From positions 97,537 to 161,536 of the forward strand of contig NZ_LMFB01000041.1 in NCBI RefSeq assembly GCF_001426685.1: a stretch of 64,000 nucleotides of DNA. Reading direction: 5' to 3'. The DNA comes from Rhizobium sp. Root483D2 (lineage in GTDB: Bacteria; Pseudomonadota; Alphaproteobacteria; Rhizobiales; Rhizobiaceae). This document shows positions 55,908-64,000 of the stretch, piece after piece; the first letter of the stretch is position 1, and every line of letters starts with the position of its first letter. The notes under the pieces were generated by a model, which worked only from the letters and a program-made list of their open reading frames with translations, was not told the DNA's origin and searched no databases. The translations under genes were made by a program, and so were the position numbers.

Positions 55908-56801
55908 ATGAAAAAGCTTGTTACAGGCATTCTTTCGCTCGCAGTCGTCGCCGGTCTTGGTGCAGGCATGGTGTTCGCCGCTGAGACCGGTGAAGCCAAG
56001 CCTGCCGGTGCTGCCGCTGAGGAAGAGCATGGTGGCGGCACGCCGCATTACCCGATCCACAAGCCGGAACAGGAAGAGTGGTCCTTTGCCGGACCGTTCG
56101 GCCACTATGACAAGGGCCAGCTGCAGCGCGGCCTGAAGATCTACACCGAGGTCTGTTCCGCCTGCCACTCGATGAACCTTGTGTCCTTCCGCACGCTGGA
56201 AGGCCTCGGCTACTCGCCGGCCCAGGTAAAGACCTTTGCCGCCAATTACGAAGTCCAGGACGGCCCGAACGCCGACGGCGAAATGTATACCCGCAAGGCC
56301 GTGGCTTCGGATCATTTCCCCTCGCCATTCCCGAATGCCGAGGCTGCCGCTGCCGCCAACAATGGTGCAGCACCGCCGGACTTCTCGCTGATCGCCAAGG
56401 CGCGCGGTATCGAGCGCGGCTTCCCGACCTTCATCTTCGACATGTTCACCCAGTATCAGGAAGGCGGCCCGGACTATATCCACGCGCTGCTGACCGGCTA
56501 CCAGGATGCGCCGGAAGGCGTCGAGATTTCGCCGGGCACCCATTACAACCCGTATTTCGCCAATGCGGCGGCACTTGCGATGGCAAAGCCGATCTCCGAC
56601 GATCAGGTCACCTATGACGATGGTTCGCCGCAGACGGTCGAGCAATATTCGCGCGACGTCTCCGCTTTCCTGATGTGGGCTGCAGAGCCGCATCTGGAAG
56701 CGCGCAAGCGCACCGGCTTCATGGTCATGATCTTCCTGTTGATCTTTACGGGCCTGATCTACCTGACGAAGAAGTCGGTTTACGCCAACAAGGAACATTG
56801 A
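55908..56801 (+). CDS. petC: Cytochrome c1 of the bc1 complex
   Basis: Periplasmic haem protein with a C-terminal anchor. The start MKKLVTGILSL gives a good signal peptide (cleavage near FAAE) and has AAGGA upstream; an ATG overlapping petB's stop at 55878 is the alternative. Haem attaches at CSACH, the axial Met is probably in the MAKPISDD region, and the C-terminal helix FMVMIFLLIFTGLIYLT fixes it in the membrane. A terminator ends the petABC operon. Confidence 0.96.
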   Translation: MKKLVTGILSLAVVAGLGAGMVFAAETGEAKPAGAAAEEEHGGGTPHYPIHKPEQEEWSFAGPFGHYDKGQLQRGLKIYTEVCSACHSMNLVSFRTLEGLGYSPAQVKTFAANYEVQDGPNADGEMYTRKAVASDHFPSPFPNAEAAAAANNGAAPPDFSLIAKARGIERGFPTFIFDMFTQYQEGGPDYIHALLTGYQDAPEGVEISPGTHYNPYFANAAALAMAKPISDDQVTYDDGSPQTVEQYSRDVSAFLMWAAEPHLEARKRTGFMVMIFLLIFTGLIYLTKKSVYANKEH

Positions 56802-56828
56802 GGCCTGTCACGGCTTTCGAACGACAAG

Positions 56829-56855
56829 AGGCGGTCCGGGTGGCCGCCTTTTTTT
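56829..56855 (+). terminator. Rho-independent terminator of petABC
   Basis: AGGCGG and CCGCCT form the stem, with inner CC/GG pairing, followed by seven T residues. Confidence 0.85.
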
Positions 56856-57205
56856 GTGCCCATTATTTCGGGCCGTCCGAGGCTCTAAGTCAAAATGTTG
56901 GCGAACTCGCGCTCACACGCCAGCCGATCAATAACAGCCAATGCGCCGAGCTTTCTGAGAATAAGAGCGTTGGGGATCGTGGCCAGTCGCCACCGGACGA
57001 GGCAAGGCTGCGGGAGATTTGCGGACAACAGGTCTTTAAGCACGACGTCGCTTGGCCACGATGTCGCCTTCGCCGTAGTAATCATCGCGACTACGGTGAT
57101 TGGTTGACATGATTAAATGCTGCTCCTGAAAGGACCACTGCCGGGCGCCGCTTTAAAATGGGAATGTCTGAGAAGGGAAAGGGGACGACAATGGTTTCGT
57201 ATCTT
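56856..57205. other. Gene-poor interval after petABC
   Basis: No gene is supported. A 66-codon minus-strand frame (56885-57085) lacks a ribosome site. A TTGACA hexamer occurs near 57105 without a clear partner at -10. At the right end a 22-codon frame starting at 57191 has a GGGG-rich upstream but overlaps the next gene and is not annotated. Confidence 0.35.
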
Positions 57206-57559
57206 TCACAGATCACGAAATGCTTCCTTATCCTCCGGGCTGTCCCATTCGACAAATAGCTTGGAAACATTGACCAGATAATCGTCTGCGAACTGCACCT
57301 CGCGGATCGAGACGAGTTCGCCTCTTCTGGTTTTATACCAATCGTTCCAGACTTTTTTCATATTCCCGTCTGGCCGGATGCCTTCTGTCGGACGGCCGTC
57401 TTTTCCGCTTTTCATGCGCACCCACCGGCCGATAACTCCATCCGTTTCCAGATTAATGAATTCCTCGTCCGGCAAAGCCTTCAACCGCGCACGGAGTTGC
57501 GGGTTTTCGACATGCTTGATCCAAATGGCGATATCGGAAATTTTCACCTGGGGAACCAT
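57206..57559 (-). CDS. Hypothetical protein (117 aa), lower-GC than neighbours
   Basis: Not recognised. The product begins MVPQVKISDIAIWIKHVENP and has a compact, mostly charged sequence (VIGRWVRMKSGKDGRP, VWNDWYKTRRGELVSI). The base composition is visibly less GC-rich than the flanking genes, with many AT-ending codons, which suggests more recent acquisition. The start is the ATG at 57559, with only a weak ribosome site. It stands alone between petABC and the large GPR/RgsE gene. Confidence 0.6.
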   Translation of the reverse strand: MVPQVKISDIAIWIKHVENPQLRARLKALPDEEFINLETDGVIGRWVRMKSGKDGRPTEGIRPDGNMKKVWNDWYKTRRGELVSIREVQFADDYLVNVSKLFVEWDSPEDKEAFRDL

Positions 57560-57670
57560 GCTGGCTCGCTTGTGCCGGAGGGGTCTAGGCGAGGTATGGT
57601 AGCCGATCATCGACCCCTGACAACATCTCCGCCTCCGGTCAAAGAGGACATCCTGAGAGGCCTTGTCGAT

Positions 57671-57702
57671 AATAAAACGGCCCCGGAGTTTCCTCCGGGG
57701 CC
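57671..57702 (-). terminator. Rho-independent terminator of the large polar-growth gene
   Basis: On the minus strand, GGCCCCGGAG and CTCCGGGGCC form a 10-bp perfect stem with a 4-nt loop, followed by GTTTTATTAT. Confidence 0.9.
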
Positions 57703-57730
57703 TTGATGTCTCAGACTGCGCTCAACGCTT

Positions 57731-60700
57731 TCAGCTGAACCGTCCGGCGGCATGAGCGAGCATGGTGTAGACCTTGCCCGTGTCCGACGTCAGGTAGGTC
57801 TGCGTCATCACCTTGTCGCGGTCGTTGCGGGCGACGTCGCCGAGCAGTTTTTCGAAGTCGGCGATATAGCGATCGACGGCGGTGCGGAATTCCGGTTCGC
57901 GGTCATACTTGCGCTTGATCTCGTCGAAGGTCTGCTGGCCCTTGAGCGTATAGAGGCGGCGCGTGAACACGTCGCGTTCGCCGCGCTGGTAGCGGCGCCA
58001 GAGATCGACGGAGGCATCGTGATCGATGGCGCGGGCGATATCGACCGACAGCGAGTTCAGCGATTCCATCACATGGCGCGGGTTGCGTGTGTCGCCGGAG
58101 CGGGCCGCAGGCGCTGCCGGCTGCGGTTCCGCAGTGCGCTGGACCGGTGCTGCTGTGGTTGCGGGGTCCTCGTCACGCGAAGCACCGCGCAGGAGGTCGC
58201 GCATCCAGCCGCTTCCTTCTTCCGTCCGCTGGCTGCCTGCTGCCTGTGGCTCCGCCTGACGGGCAACGGGCTGTTGAAGGGCAGGCTGCTGAACGGCCGG
58301 CTGCTGGGCAACGGGCTGCGGCGTTGCGGGACGCGGCTGCTCGATACCGAGGCTGCCGCGAAGGGCGGGCTCAGGGCGGCGTGGCTCAGGCGCGGGCTGC
58401 TGGGTTACGGCGCGGACCGGGGCGGGCGCTACGGCCTGCTGGATGGCCTGCTGGGCCGTTGTCGGCTGGCGGACGGACGGCTGGGCGATCTCGAGCTGGC
58501 CGGAGGATTTGCCGATGATGTCGGACAGTTCCTGCAGCGCCTTGATCTGTTCGGCGACCGCACGGCGCATGACCGAGGCATTTTCCTTGGCTTCTTCCGG
58601 CAGGTCGAAGGCGCCGCGCTTCAGTTCCTCGCGGGTCATGTCGAGTTCCTTGCGGATCTCGTGCGCCGAGCGGCGGATTTCGTCGGTGGCCCCGCTGAAG
58701 CGGCTGACCGCCTCTTCGACGGCCTGGCGGATGGCCGTGCCCATATGCTCGGCTGTGCCATCGGATTTCTTGCTGGTTTCGGTCATCAGGCGATCGATGT
58801 CCGAGAGCGATGCACCAACGCTGCCGCGCAGGCGGGAGGCAACTTCCTTTGACCGTTCCTCGGCACGCACGAAGGCGCCTTCGACCGAGAGGCTTGCATC
58901 TTCGCCGGCCTTGGTGACGGCGGCGCGCATGGCTTCGCTGGCGGAGGCGGCGCGGGCTTCGGCTTCCGAAAGCGTCTTGCTGACATTGGCGAAGGACGAC
59001 TGGACACCGGCGCGCAGGTTGCTGGCGATCTCGTTGGAGCGTTCCTCTGCCCGCACGAAGACCGATTCGACCGACAGGCTCGCTTCGTCGCCAGCCTTGA
59101 CCACCGCGTTGCGCATGGCTTCGGCGGCCGAAGCGGCGCGCTGTTCGGCTTCGCTCAGAATGCGGCCGACATCGCTGAAGGACGACTGGATGCCGGAGCG
59201 CAGGTTTCCGGCGACCTGGGCCGAGCGGTCTTCCGCGCGCTGGAAGGCGCCATCGACGAAGCCTTCAAGCGCATGCATGGTCTTTTCGATCTCTTCGGAC
59301 CGGCTGACGAGACCGATGGAAAGGGTGCGCAGCGCATCCTGGCGCTCCTCGAGCGTGCTGACCAGATTGGACTGGGCGGCGGCAAGCAGATCGGACGCTT
59401 GGCTGAGAACCTTGGAATGGTCTTCGAAGCGGCCGACAATGCCGCCGATCTGCGACAGGGTGGAGCCGGAAATATCGGCCAGCTTATCGACCTTGCCTTC
59501 GAGAAGCCGGGTCGAGGTGGACAGCATGTCGGAGGCGCGGGTGGCGGATTCGGAGAAGCGCGCGGTGGTGGATTCCAGCTGCTCGTCCATGGCACCGAGA
59601 TTGGTGCTGGCCTGTTCGATGACCCCGGCGATCGAGCTGTTGCTGGCAGCCAGCTGGTCGATCAGGCCCATGGCCGTCGATTGCAGACGGTTTTCGACCA
59701 TCTTCATGGCCTTGGCCGTCTCTTCGGCACGGCTGGAGATCGCATTCAGCGTCTCGCCGGTGCGCTCGGTCAGGCTGTCGAGCAGGCTGGCATTTTCAGC
59801 GCGCAGACGCTGCGCACTCTGCTGGGCCACTTCGCTGATCCGGTCGGCCGCTTCCTTGCCGGTGGCGGCATACTGGTCGATGATCGGACGGGCCTGCTCG
59901 TCGATGATGCGTGTCAGCTCGGCGGACCGGCCAGCGAGCATCGAGTTGAGCTCGCGGGTGCTGTCGTCAAGCGTGGTGCGGATCGAGTTGCCACGGGTCT
60001 CCAGCGCCTTCTCGACATCGCTAAGGCTCTGGTTGAGCGAGGACGCCTGTTCGGCAACGCGCGACTGGGTCTGGGCGATGCGGGCGGCAGCGCCATCGGA
60101 TGCTTCGCCAACGGAACGGGCAAGCTCGGCGCTGCGCATCGCGGCGGTCGCTGCCGTCTGCTCCACCGCCGACTGGAAATCGGCCTGGCGTGCCGCCATC
60201 GCCTGGGCAAAATCGTCGCCGGCCTTGGCGAGCAGTTCGGCCGAGCGCTGGGCTTCGGCGTCGATGCCCTGGGCCGCTTCGCCGACGGCGCCGCGCAGGT
60301 TGGTGACGAGGCCGGCGGCCTTGCCCTCGATCGTGCGGCTGACATTGTCGAGGCCGATTGACAGCGCGCGGTCCATGGTGCCGAGGCGCTCTTCGATACG
60401 GCCTGTGCCACCTTCGATGCTGGCTTCGATGCGGGTCGCGGCAGCGGCCGTGACGCGGTCGAGTTCGGCGGTATGGGTGGTGAGCGTCTCGGTGATACGG
60501 GTCGCGGCTTCGCCGCTGATGCGGCCGATCTCGTCGGCGCGGCCGGAAAGGCTGACCGCGATCCGGTCGGCGGCGAGCGTGCCGACGCGGTCAAGTTCGG
60601 CCGTGTGGTCGGACAGGGTCGAGGCGATGCGCGCTGCGGCGGCATTGCCGACGCGGTCGATCTCTTCGGTCCGTCCAGCCAGGCTGTCGGTGATCATGGC

Positions 60701-63700
60701 GGCAGCTGCCGTGCTGATCTGGTCGAATTCGGCCGTATGGCTGGAGAGCGCATCGGCAATCCGCGCGGCGGCGACGCTGCCGATGCGGTCGATCTCGCCG
60801 GTGTGGCCGGACAGGCTGCCGGCAATGCGCGCAGCGGCGCGGTCGCTGACTTCATCCAGTTCGGAGACCTTGGCAGAGAGCGTATCGGCGATCCGCTGAC
60901 CGGCATTATCAACGAATTCGCTGACACCACCGACACTTTCGCGGATGCGGCCCTCAAGGGCGCCAAGGCTGGTTTCGATGCGGGCGCCGGTCTCATCGAC
61001 GCTGCTGTTGATCGCGGTGAGCGACGTATCCATACGGTGCGTCAGCGTGTCGGCAGCGCGGCTGATCTGGTCGGCCGTTTCGCCAAGCTGGGTGGCCACG
61101 TGGCTGGTGCTGGCGAGCATGCGCTGCTCAAGTGCAAGCGCACTTCTGTCGATCGTGCTTCCCAGTTCGGCCTGGCGTTCGTCCAGCGACATTTCCAGCA
61201 TGCTGGCGGAGGTGGCAAGCGTCGTGGCGATCGACATGGACTGTTCGGCCAGAACATCGGACAGCTGGCCGGTGCCTTGCGCCACGGCGACGTGGATCGC
61301 GTTGATCCGGTCGGCGAGCGTTGCGCGGATCTGATCGTGGGTGGAGGACAGCGAGGTCGATAGCTGATCGGCGCGGCCGGCAAGAGTCTGCTCGATATCG
61401 GCTGCGCGGCCGGTCATGGCGAGAGCCAGCTCGGAGGCATGACCGGACAGGGCGCTGGCAATTTCCGCCGAGGTGCTGGTCATCGTGCCGGCAATATCGC
61501 TGACGCGGCCCGAGAGATCGTCGGCAATCGCAGCAACGCGGCCGGAGAGTTCCTTTTCGATGTCGCTGACGCGGTCGGCCATTGTTTCGGCAATGGCGCT
61601 GGCGCGGTAGGACAGGCTGTCGGCAATTTCCTCGGTCTGGGTGCTGAGCGTTTCCGTCATTTCGGTGGCGCGGGCAGCCATGGTGCCGGAGATTTCGGCG
61701 GAACGTTCCGACAAAAGCATGTCGAGCGTGGTGGTCTGGGTCAAGAGCGTGTCGCCGAGCGCGCGGCTGCGTTCGCTCATGACGCTCTCCAGGCGATCGG
61801 CAGTGCCGCCGATGGCCTGTTCGATCGCACCCGTCGAGGAGGTCAAGACGTTGGCCAATGCACCCGTGCGGTGCGACAGGATGGTGTCGAGACGTTCCGC
61901 TGTGCCATCGAACGCGCCATCAATGGCTGCGGTCGATGAGGAGAGGACATTGGCGAGCGCGCCGGTGCGTTCCGACAGGATGGTGTCGATCCGCTCGGCC
62001 GTACCGTCAAACGCGCCGTCGATGGCGGCGGTCGATGTGGACAGGACATTGGCAAGGGCGCCGGTGCGCTGCGAGAGGATCGTGTCGATCCGCTCGGCCG
62101 TGCCGTCGAATGCACCGTCGATCGCGGCCGTCGATGTGGACAGGACATTGGCAAGAGCGCCGGTGCGTTGTGCCAGGATCGTGTCGATCCGCTCGGCCGT
62201 ACCGTCGAATGCGCCGTCAATGGCTGCGGTCGAGGTGGACAGCACCTCGGCAAGCGCGCCGGTGCGCTGTGACAAGATGGCGTCGATCCGCTCGGCCGTG
62301 CCATCGAATGCGCCGTCGATCGTTGCAGTCGAGGTGGACAGCACCTCCGCAAGGGCGCCAGTGCGCTGCGCCAGGATTGAGTCGATCCGCTCGGCGGTGC
62401 CATCAAAAGCGCCGTCGATGGCTGCTGTCGAAGAGGACAGGACGTTGGATAGGGCGCCGGTGCGCTGTGCCAGGATCGTATCGATCCGTTCCGCCGTGCC
62501 TTCAAAGGCGCTGTCGATGGATTCCGAGCTTGCGGCGAGCAGGCTGGAGAGTTCGACGGTTCGTTCCGACAATGTATTGTCGAGGCGCAGCTGGCTGGCG
62601 GCAATCGACGTGGTGATCTCGTCGGCGCGGTTGGTCAGCGTTTCCTCGATGCGGCCGTGGATGGCCTGCAGGCCGTCAATAAAGCCGGTTGTGTGCGTGT
62701 CCAGGTTTTGAGCGAGCTGCTGGTTGCTGGCATTGATCGCGCTGGTGCGGGCATCCAGCGTGTCGGCAAGCCGCTGCTGGCTCTCGGTAAGTGCCGTTTC
62801 AAGCGAGATTGCGCGCTGCGCAAAGCCGTTTTCGAGCCGGTCCTGGGCCGCCGTCAATGCGCCCATCAGGCTGCCGGACCGTTCCGACAGAACACCGTCG
62901 ATGCGGACATGGGCGTTGCCGATGGCGTCGCTGAGTTCGGCTGTCTTGCCGCTGATGGTCTGCTCGATGAAATCCTGCGTGGTGCCGAGCGTCGTCGCCA
63001 ATGTCAGCGACTGATCCTGCAGGGCGGTTTCGAAGCGGTCGATGCCGCCGTCCAGAATGCCGCCGATGGAATCGGCACCGCCGGTCACCGACTGGTTGAT
63101 CCGGGCAAGGCTTTCCATCAGCTTGGAATCGAGCAGGCTGGCGCGCTTGTCGAAGGCGGTGGCAAATTCGTGGAAGCGGCTGTCGAAGGCGGTGGCCAGG
63201 TGACCGACGGTCGTCTGCAGTTTCTCATCAAAGAAACCGGTGCGCAGGTCGATGTCCATGATCATGTCATCGGCACTGGACTTCAGGCTCTGGCGGAAAT
63301 TCGCGCCCTTTTCGTCCAGCGTCGCATTCAGCGTATTCAAGATATCGTCGAGACCGCCGGTAATGGCCTGCTGGCCGATATTGAGGCTCTCGTTGAGATC
63401 GCGCGTACGGGCAATCAGCGTCTCGTTGAGCTGGCGGGCGCGCTCATTGAGCGCGGCATTCAGCTTTTCCGTATTGGCATCGAGCGAGGAGGCGCGGGTC
63501 TCGAACTGGCCGAGAAGCTGCTGTCCGCGCTTTGCCAGCGTTTGGCTGAGATTGTCCAGCCGTGTGTCGAATTCGTTGCTGAGGGAGACGCCGGCGGTGG
63601 TCAGGCCCGAAAGCAGGGCGTCGGTGCGGGTCGACAGCATGGCGCCGATCGTCTGTGTGGCGTTATCGGAACGCTCCATCAGGGCGGCGGCACGGGTTTC

Positions 63701-64000
63701 GATCATCGAGGCAAAAGCTTCGCCGGAGGTGGCGATGCGGTTTGAAATGTCGTCGCCGGCAATCGCCAGCTCGTCCTTCAGCTGGGTATGGGCACCCGAG
63801 ATCGACGAGCGGATGCGTTCGGCATGGCCGACGATCGATTCGCGCTCAAGACCCAGTTCCTGCACGAGGGTGCGGACACGCAGTTCATTGTCGCTGTAGC
63901 TGCGCTCGAGCGCGTTGACTTCGGAATGAACCAGCGTCTCAAGCTCGGTGGCGCGCGCGATCGTGCGCTCGATGCCTTCGTTCATCGCCGATACTTCGCG
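57731..64000 (-). CDS. GPR/RgsE-type giant polar-growth protein (5' end outside window)
   Basis: Very long helical protein, at least 2089 residues in the window, with the frame still open at base 64000. It matches the apolipoprotein-like GPR of Agrobacterium and RgsE of Sinorhizobium, which form a ring at the growing pole. The N-terminal membrane part is missing. Most of it is amphipathic repeats: seven 33-residue units (61805-62497), fourteen 11-residue units (61286-61747), seven or more 22-residue units (60419-60880), then about 62-residue repeats (RAEERS ... LSEAEARAAS). A Pro/Gln-rich linker (58.2-58.5 kb) leads to a conserved globular C-terminus (SVDLWRRYQRGERDVFTRRLY). It lies convergent to petABC. 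Confidence 0.85.
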   Translation of the reverse strand, partial: REVSAMNEGIERTIARATELETLVHSEVNALERSYSDNELRVRTLVQELGLERESIVGHAERIRSSISGAHTQLKDELAIAGDDISNRIATSGEAFASMIETRAAALMERSDNATQTIGAMLSTRTDALLSGLTTAGVSLSNEFDTRLDNLSQTLAKRGQQLLGQFETRASSLDANTEKLNAALNERARQLNETLIARTRDLNESLNIGQQAITGGLDDILNTLNATLDEKGANFRQSLKSSADDMIMDIDLRTGFFDEKLQTTVGHLATAFDSRFHEFATAFDKRASLLDSKLMESLARINQSVTGGADSIGGILDGGIDRFETALQDQSLTLATTLGTTQDFIEQTISGKTAELSDAIGNAHVRIDGVLSERSGSLMGALTAAQDRLENGFAQRAISLETALTESQQRLADTLDARTSAINASNQQLAQNLDTHTTGFIDGLQAIHGRIEETLTNRADEITTSIAASQLRLDNTLSERTVELSSLLAASSESIDSAFEGTAERIDTILAQRTGALSNVLSSSTAAIDGAFDGTAERIDSILAQRTGALAEVLSTSTATIDGAFDGTAERIDAILSQRTGALAEVLSTSTAAIDGAFDGTAERIDTILAQRTGALANVLSTSTAAIDGAFDGTAERIDTILSQRTGALANVLSTSTAAIDGAFDGTAERIDTILSERTGALANVLSSSTAAIDGAFDGTAERLDTILSHRTGALANVLTSSTGAIEQAIGGTADRLESVMSERSRALGDTLLTQTTTLDMLLSERSAEISGTMAARATEMTETLSTQTEEIADSLSYRASAIAETMADRVSDIEKELSGRVAAIADDLSGRVSDIAGTMTSTSAEIASALSGHASELALAMTGRAADIEQTLAGRADQLSTSLSSTHDQIRATLADRINAIHVAVAQGTGQLSDVLAEQSMSIATTLATSASMLEMSLDERQAELGSTIDRSALALEQRMLASTSHVATQLGETADQISRAADTLTHRMDTSLTAINSSVDETGARIETSLGALEGRIRESVGGVSEFVDNAGQRIADTLSAKVSELDEVSDRAAARIAGSLSGHTGEIDRIGSVAAARIADALSSHTAEFDQISTAAAAMITDSLAGRTEEIDRVGNAAAARIASTLSDHTAELDRVGTLAADRIAVSLSGRADEIGRISGEAATRITETLTTHTAELDRVTAAAATRIEASIEGGTGRIEERLGTMDRALSIGLDNVSRTIEGKAAGLVTNLRGAVGEAAQGIDAEAQRSAELLAKAGDDFAQAMAARQADFQSAVEQTAATAAMRSAELARSVGEASDGAAARIAQTQSRVAEQASSLNQSLSDVEKALETRGNSIRTTLDDSTRELNSMLAGRSAELTRIIDEQARPIIDQYAATGKEAADRISEVAQQSAQRLRAENASLLDSLTERTGETLNAISSRAEETAKAMKMVENRLQSTAMGLIDQLAASNSSIAGVIEQASTNLGAMDEQLESTTARFSESATRASDMLSTSTRLLEGKVDKLADISGSTLSQIGGIVGRFEDHSKVLSQASDLLAAAQSNLVSTLEERQDALRTLSIGLVSRSEEIEKTMHALEGFVDGAFQRAEDRSAQVAGNLRSGIQSSFSDVGRILSEAEQRAASAAEAMRNAVVKAGDEASLSVESVFVRAEERSNEIASNLRAGVQSSFANVSKTLSEAEARAASASEAMRAAVTKAGEDASLSVEGAFVRAEERSKEVASRLRGSVGASLSDIDRLMTETSKKSDGTAEHMGTAIRQAVEEAVSRFSGATDEIRRSAHEIRKELDMTREELKRGAFDLPEEAKENASVMRRAVAEQIKALQELSDIIGKSSGQLEIAQPSVRQPTTAQQAIQQAVAPAPVRAVTQQPAPEPRRPEPALRGSLGIEQPRPATPQPVAQQPAVQQPALQQPVARQAEPQAAGSQRTEEGSGWMRDLLRGASRDEDPATTAAPVQRTAEPQPAAPAARSGDTRNPRHVMESLNSLSVDIARAIDHDASVDLWRRYQRGERDVFTRRLYTLKGQQTFDEIKRKYDREPEFRTAVDRYIADFEKLLGDVARNDRDKVMTQTYLTSDTGKVYTMLAHAAGRFS
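60419..60880 (-). repeat. Seven 66-bp units coding 22-residue repeats
   Basis: Within the giant protein, each unit reads like LSSHTAEFDQISTAAAAMITD plus one residue, with a conserved Leu start, Glu at 7, and ARI near 17-19. The units are protein-level repeats, with DNA identity only moderate. One more degenerate unit lies just upstream (to 60946). Confidence 0.85.
61286..61747 (-). repeat. Fourteen 33-bp units coding 11-residue (hendecad) repeats
   Basis: Units such as LSGRVAAIADD, LSGRVSDIAGT and MTGRAADIEQT follow each other without gaps. Leu/Met at position 1, Arg or Gln near 4, and Ile at 8 recur. Eleven-residue periodicity suits a right-handed coiled coil or lipid-surface helix. Confidence 0.85.
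61805..62497 (-). repeat. Seven tandem 99-bp repeats coding 33-residue units
   Basis: Each unit begins TAERID and reads TAERIDTILAQRTGALSN, then a VLSSSTAAIDGAFDG-like end. Seven units of exactly 99 bp fill 61805-62497 with high DNA identity; the last copy is more diverged. 33 is three times the 11-residue period. High identity makes copy-number change by recombination likely. Confidence 0.9.

Noticed and set aside
56885-57085. Minus-strand frame of 66 codons after petABC
   Set aside because: No ribosome site or family; only a vague resemblance to short DUF1127-type proteins that does not hold up.
57191-57259. 22-codon plus-strand frame with a G-rich upstream
   Set aside because: Overlaps the 3' end of the 117-residue gene and lacks any target gene downstream on that strand.
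58443-60899. Long plus-strand open frame (818 codons) opposite the giant gene
   Set aside because: It is an antisense shadow of repetitive high-GC coding sequence; composition is Ser/Arg/Ala-biased, with no start signal or domain.
61805-62497. Tandem repeats considered as a CRISPR array
   Set aside because: Units are contiguous, in frame and coding, with no unique spacers.

Overview
The window is a 64 kb piece of a GC-rich chromosome from an alphaproteobacterium of the Rhizobiaceae (Rhizobium/Agrobacterium/Sinorhizobium type). The evidence is the gene content: a very large apolipoprotein-like polar-growth protein next to split petA-petB-petC genes, a class II DAHP synthase, a malic enzyme fused to a phosphotransacetylase-like domain, a cobalamin-riboswitch/bluB pair, a DUF2865 protein, an Mla-type lipid importer with a STAS-fused permease, and rhizobial mosaic palindromic repeats. 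No rRNA, tRNA, CRISPR array, prophage or insertion sequence was recognised. Most of the window is ordinary core chromosome.

Layout. 1-8.4 kb: 3' end of a chemoreceptor gene, a phosphotransferase, moaA, a DUF971 protein, a divergent MarR regulator/hydrolase pair sharing palindromic operators, a PPOX-fold protein, a small secreted protein overlapping an M15 peptidase, and a diguanylate cyclase. 8.5-18.8 kb: central metabolism and envelope genes (fumC, an L,D-transpeptidase, gph, rpiA, a DUF2059 protein, gor, class II DAHP synthase, a GFA protein) with two mosaic repeats. 18.9-25.0 kb: a winged-helix-like protein, an orphan TadG/TadE-like pair, a DUF1003 protein and an LtaS-like phosphoglycerol transferase. 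25.3-32.1 kb: nadE, a PD40 protein, a LacI regulator divergent from a PhyH-type dioxygenase and an SDR, then a cobalamin riboswitch and bluB. 32.1-35.0 kb: a DUF2865 protein and a complete LuxR/LuxI quorum-sensing pair with a lux-box-like dyad and a perfect 19-bp hairpin between the genes.

35.1-49 kb: malic enzyme, a LpxH-like phosphatase, an MFS transporter convergent with a dipeptide epimerase-like gene, the Mla-like operon (permease, ATPase, MCE protein, lipoprotein), a BON protein, a His/Tyr/Gly-rich secreted peptide, hemF, soxR with a textbook SoxR box and its divergent flavin reductase, and trmL. 49-53.6 kb: two tandem 622-residue ABC exporters with a small gene between them, preceded by an 18-codon leader ORF carrying a consensus ribosome site. 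54-56.8 kb: petABC for the cytochrome bc1 complex. 57.7-64 kb: most of a GPR/RgsE-type polar-growth protein, made largely of 11-, 22- and 33-residue repeats and running off the right end.

Functional themes: envelope construction and polar growth (L,D-transpeptidase, M15 peptidase, LtaS-like enzyme, Mla importer, GPR/RgsE), redox and respiration (gor, soxR/FMN reductase, petABC, hemF), cofactor synthesis (moaA, nadE, bluB) and cell-cell signalling (LuxI/LuxR, GGDEF). The less explained parts are the leader ORF before the ABC pair, the hairpin and dyads in the lux locus, and the hendecad repeat architecture of the large protein.
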